A stretch of DNA of 6,904 bases from JBLIAZ01 sp047632015 (GTDB taxonomy: Bacteria > Bacteroidota > Bacteroidia > Flavobacteriales_C > GCA-002722245): the NCBI GenBank assembly GCA_047632015.1, contig JBLIBC010000144.1:1-6904 (forward strand), in the 5' to 3' direction. The translations under genes and the position numbers were made by a program. Shown here one piece after another: positions 6,405 to 6,904 of this stretch. The notes under the pieces are model-generated. The model did no database searches, was not told the DNA's origin, and worked only from the letters and a program-made list of their open reading frames with translations. Numbering within the stretch: the first letter of the stretch is position 1; the number at the start of each line of letters is the position of its first letter.

Positions 6405-6419
6405 ATTTCACTAATAATG

Positions 6420-6460
6420 AGTTACTTAATGTAACTTATTAATGAAATGAATGTTACTTA
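6420..6460. repeat. Repeated GTTACTTA motif with a short dyad
   Basis: GTTACTTA occurs at 6421-6428 and again at 6453-6460, 32 bp apart (about three helical turns). A related inverted copy, GTAACT (6431-6436), makes the dyad AGTTAC-TTAAT-GTAACT (6420-6436). The cluster lies between the asd terminator and the secreted-protein start at 6488, where no TAnnTTTG box is evident; it may be a regulatory site for that gene. Confidence 0.33.
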
Positions 6461-6487
6461 TATACTTAACTTAAAAAAGACAATCTT

Positions 6488-6904
6488 ATGACTGATTTAA
6501 AATACTGCTTTCTTGTAATAGGTATGCTCTGTCTTTCTACTTCCTCTTATTCTCAAATCGAATTCGAATTTTGTCCAATTAATAAAACTTTTGCCTCAAA
6601 TGGGTATCACTCTTGGGGAGGTGTCTTATCCGTGAAAAACAACACAGGTCAAGTATTAGATTTGGCAAACAATAGTTTTAGCATGAATTGGAAAAACCTA
6701 ACGGCGCTGTCTTGGCCCTTTGCTAACGCAGCTCAAGTTGGGGGTAATTGGACCTTTATGTTAAATGTGACATGGCCAGGAACTTTAGCCTCTGGAGCGA
6801 GTGCATCCGTGAATGTGAACGGTTCAGGTTTTCAAAAAATATTCAACTTACCTCAGTCTGGTACATATACTGAAGGAAGCAATACGTTTACAGTAACAGT
6901 AAAA
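6488..6904 (+). CDS. Secreted protein, possible carbohydrate-binding-like domain (3' end outside the window)
   Basis: An ATG at 6488 opens a frame of 139 codons that is still open at the right edge. Residues 1-22 form a type I signal peptide: a short polar start with one Lys, a hydrophobic core (FLVIGMLCL), and probable cleavage after S-Y-S, before Gln23. This S-x-S/Q site is common in Bacteroidota. The mature part is rich in Asn, Ser, Gly and Thr with five tryptophans (W43, W68, W76, W88, W96). The stretch from LSVKNN, through W96-P-G-T-L, to GASASVNVNGSGF resembles the layout of cellulose-binding (CBM2-like) beta-sandwich modules; this is a pattern impression, not a family assignment. The protein may continue into a catalytic domain, adhesin repeats or a type IX sorting tail, none of which can be seen. 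The strong terminator upstream makes this a separate transcription unit. Confidence 0.8.
   Translation, partial: MTDLKYCFLVIGMLCLSTSSYSQIEFEFCPINKTFASNGYHSWGGVLSVKNNTGQVLDLANNSFSMNWKNLTALSWPFANAAQVGGNWTFMLNVTWPGTLASGASASVNVNGSGFQKIFNLPQSGTYTEGSNTFTVTVK

Noticed and set aside
1..6904. CRISPR array, insertion sequence, tRNA/rRNA or defence island
   Set aside because: No regularly spaced repeats, transposase motifs, terminal inverted repeats or structured RNA genes were seen; the content is mainly housekeeping.

Overview
The window comes from an AT-rich bacterial chromosome, almost certainly a member of the Bacteroidota and most likely the Flavobacteriia. Three things point there. A DUF4270-type lipoprotein follows a short glycogen/starch-synthase-like gene, a pair I recall only from this phylum. 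Three genes are preceded by exact copies of the Bacteroidota -7 promoter box TAnnTTTG. Shine-Dalgarno sequences are absent or weak. Nothing in the sequence fixes the genus.

Layout, left to right. Positions 3-584 (+) hold the C-terminal part of enolase (eno), cut by the window edge and closed by a strong intrinsic terminator. Positions 685-2634 (+) encode a YgiQ-family (UPF0313) radical SAM protein with its own promoter box immediately before the start codon. Positions 2671-2946 (-) encode a 91-residue protein I cannot assign, with two inverted repeats in its upstream region. Positions 3034-5079 (-) are a two-gene operon: a GT5-like glycogen/starch synthase homologue without its C-terminal domain, followed by a DUF4270 lipoprotein. 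A 263-bp divergent promoter region separates this operon from asd (aspartate-semialdehyde dehydrogenase, 5343-6350, +), which ends in a textbook terminator. From 6488 (+) a secreted protein with a type I signal peptide and a possible carbohydrate-binding-like module runs off the right edge.

Most of this is housekeeping content: glycolysis, aspartate-family amino acid and diaminopimelate synthesis, and a conserved radical SAM protein. The genes do not form one pathway. I see no mobile element, CRISPR array, rRNA or tRNA, and no evidence for a new multi-gene system. The items most worth a second look are the degenerate glycogen-synthase-like protein paired with a lipoprotein, the two dyads before the 91-residue gene, the apparently leaderless radical SAM gene, and the secreted protein cut at the right edge.
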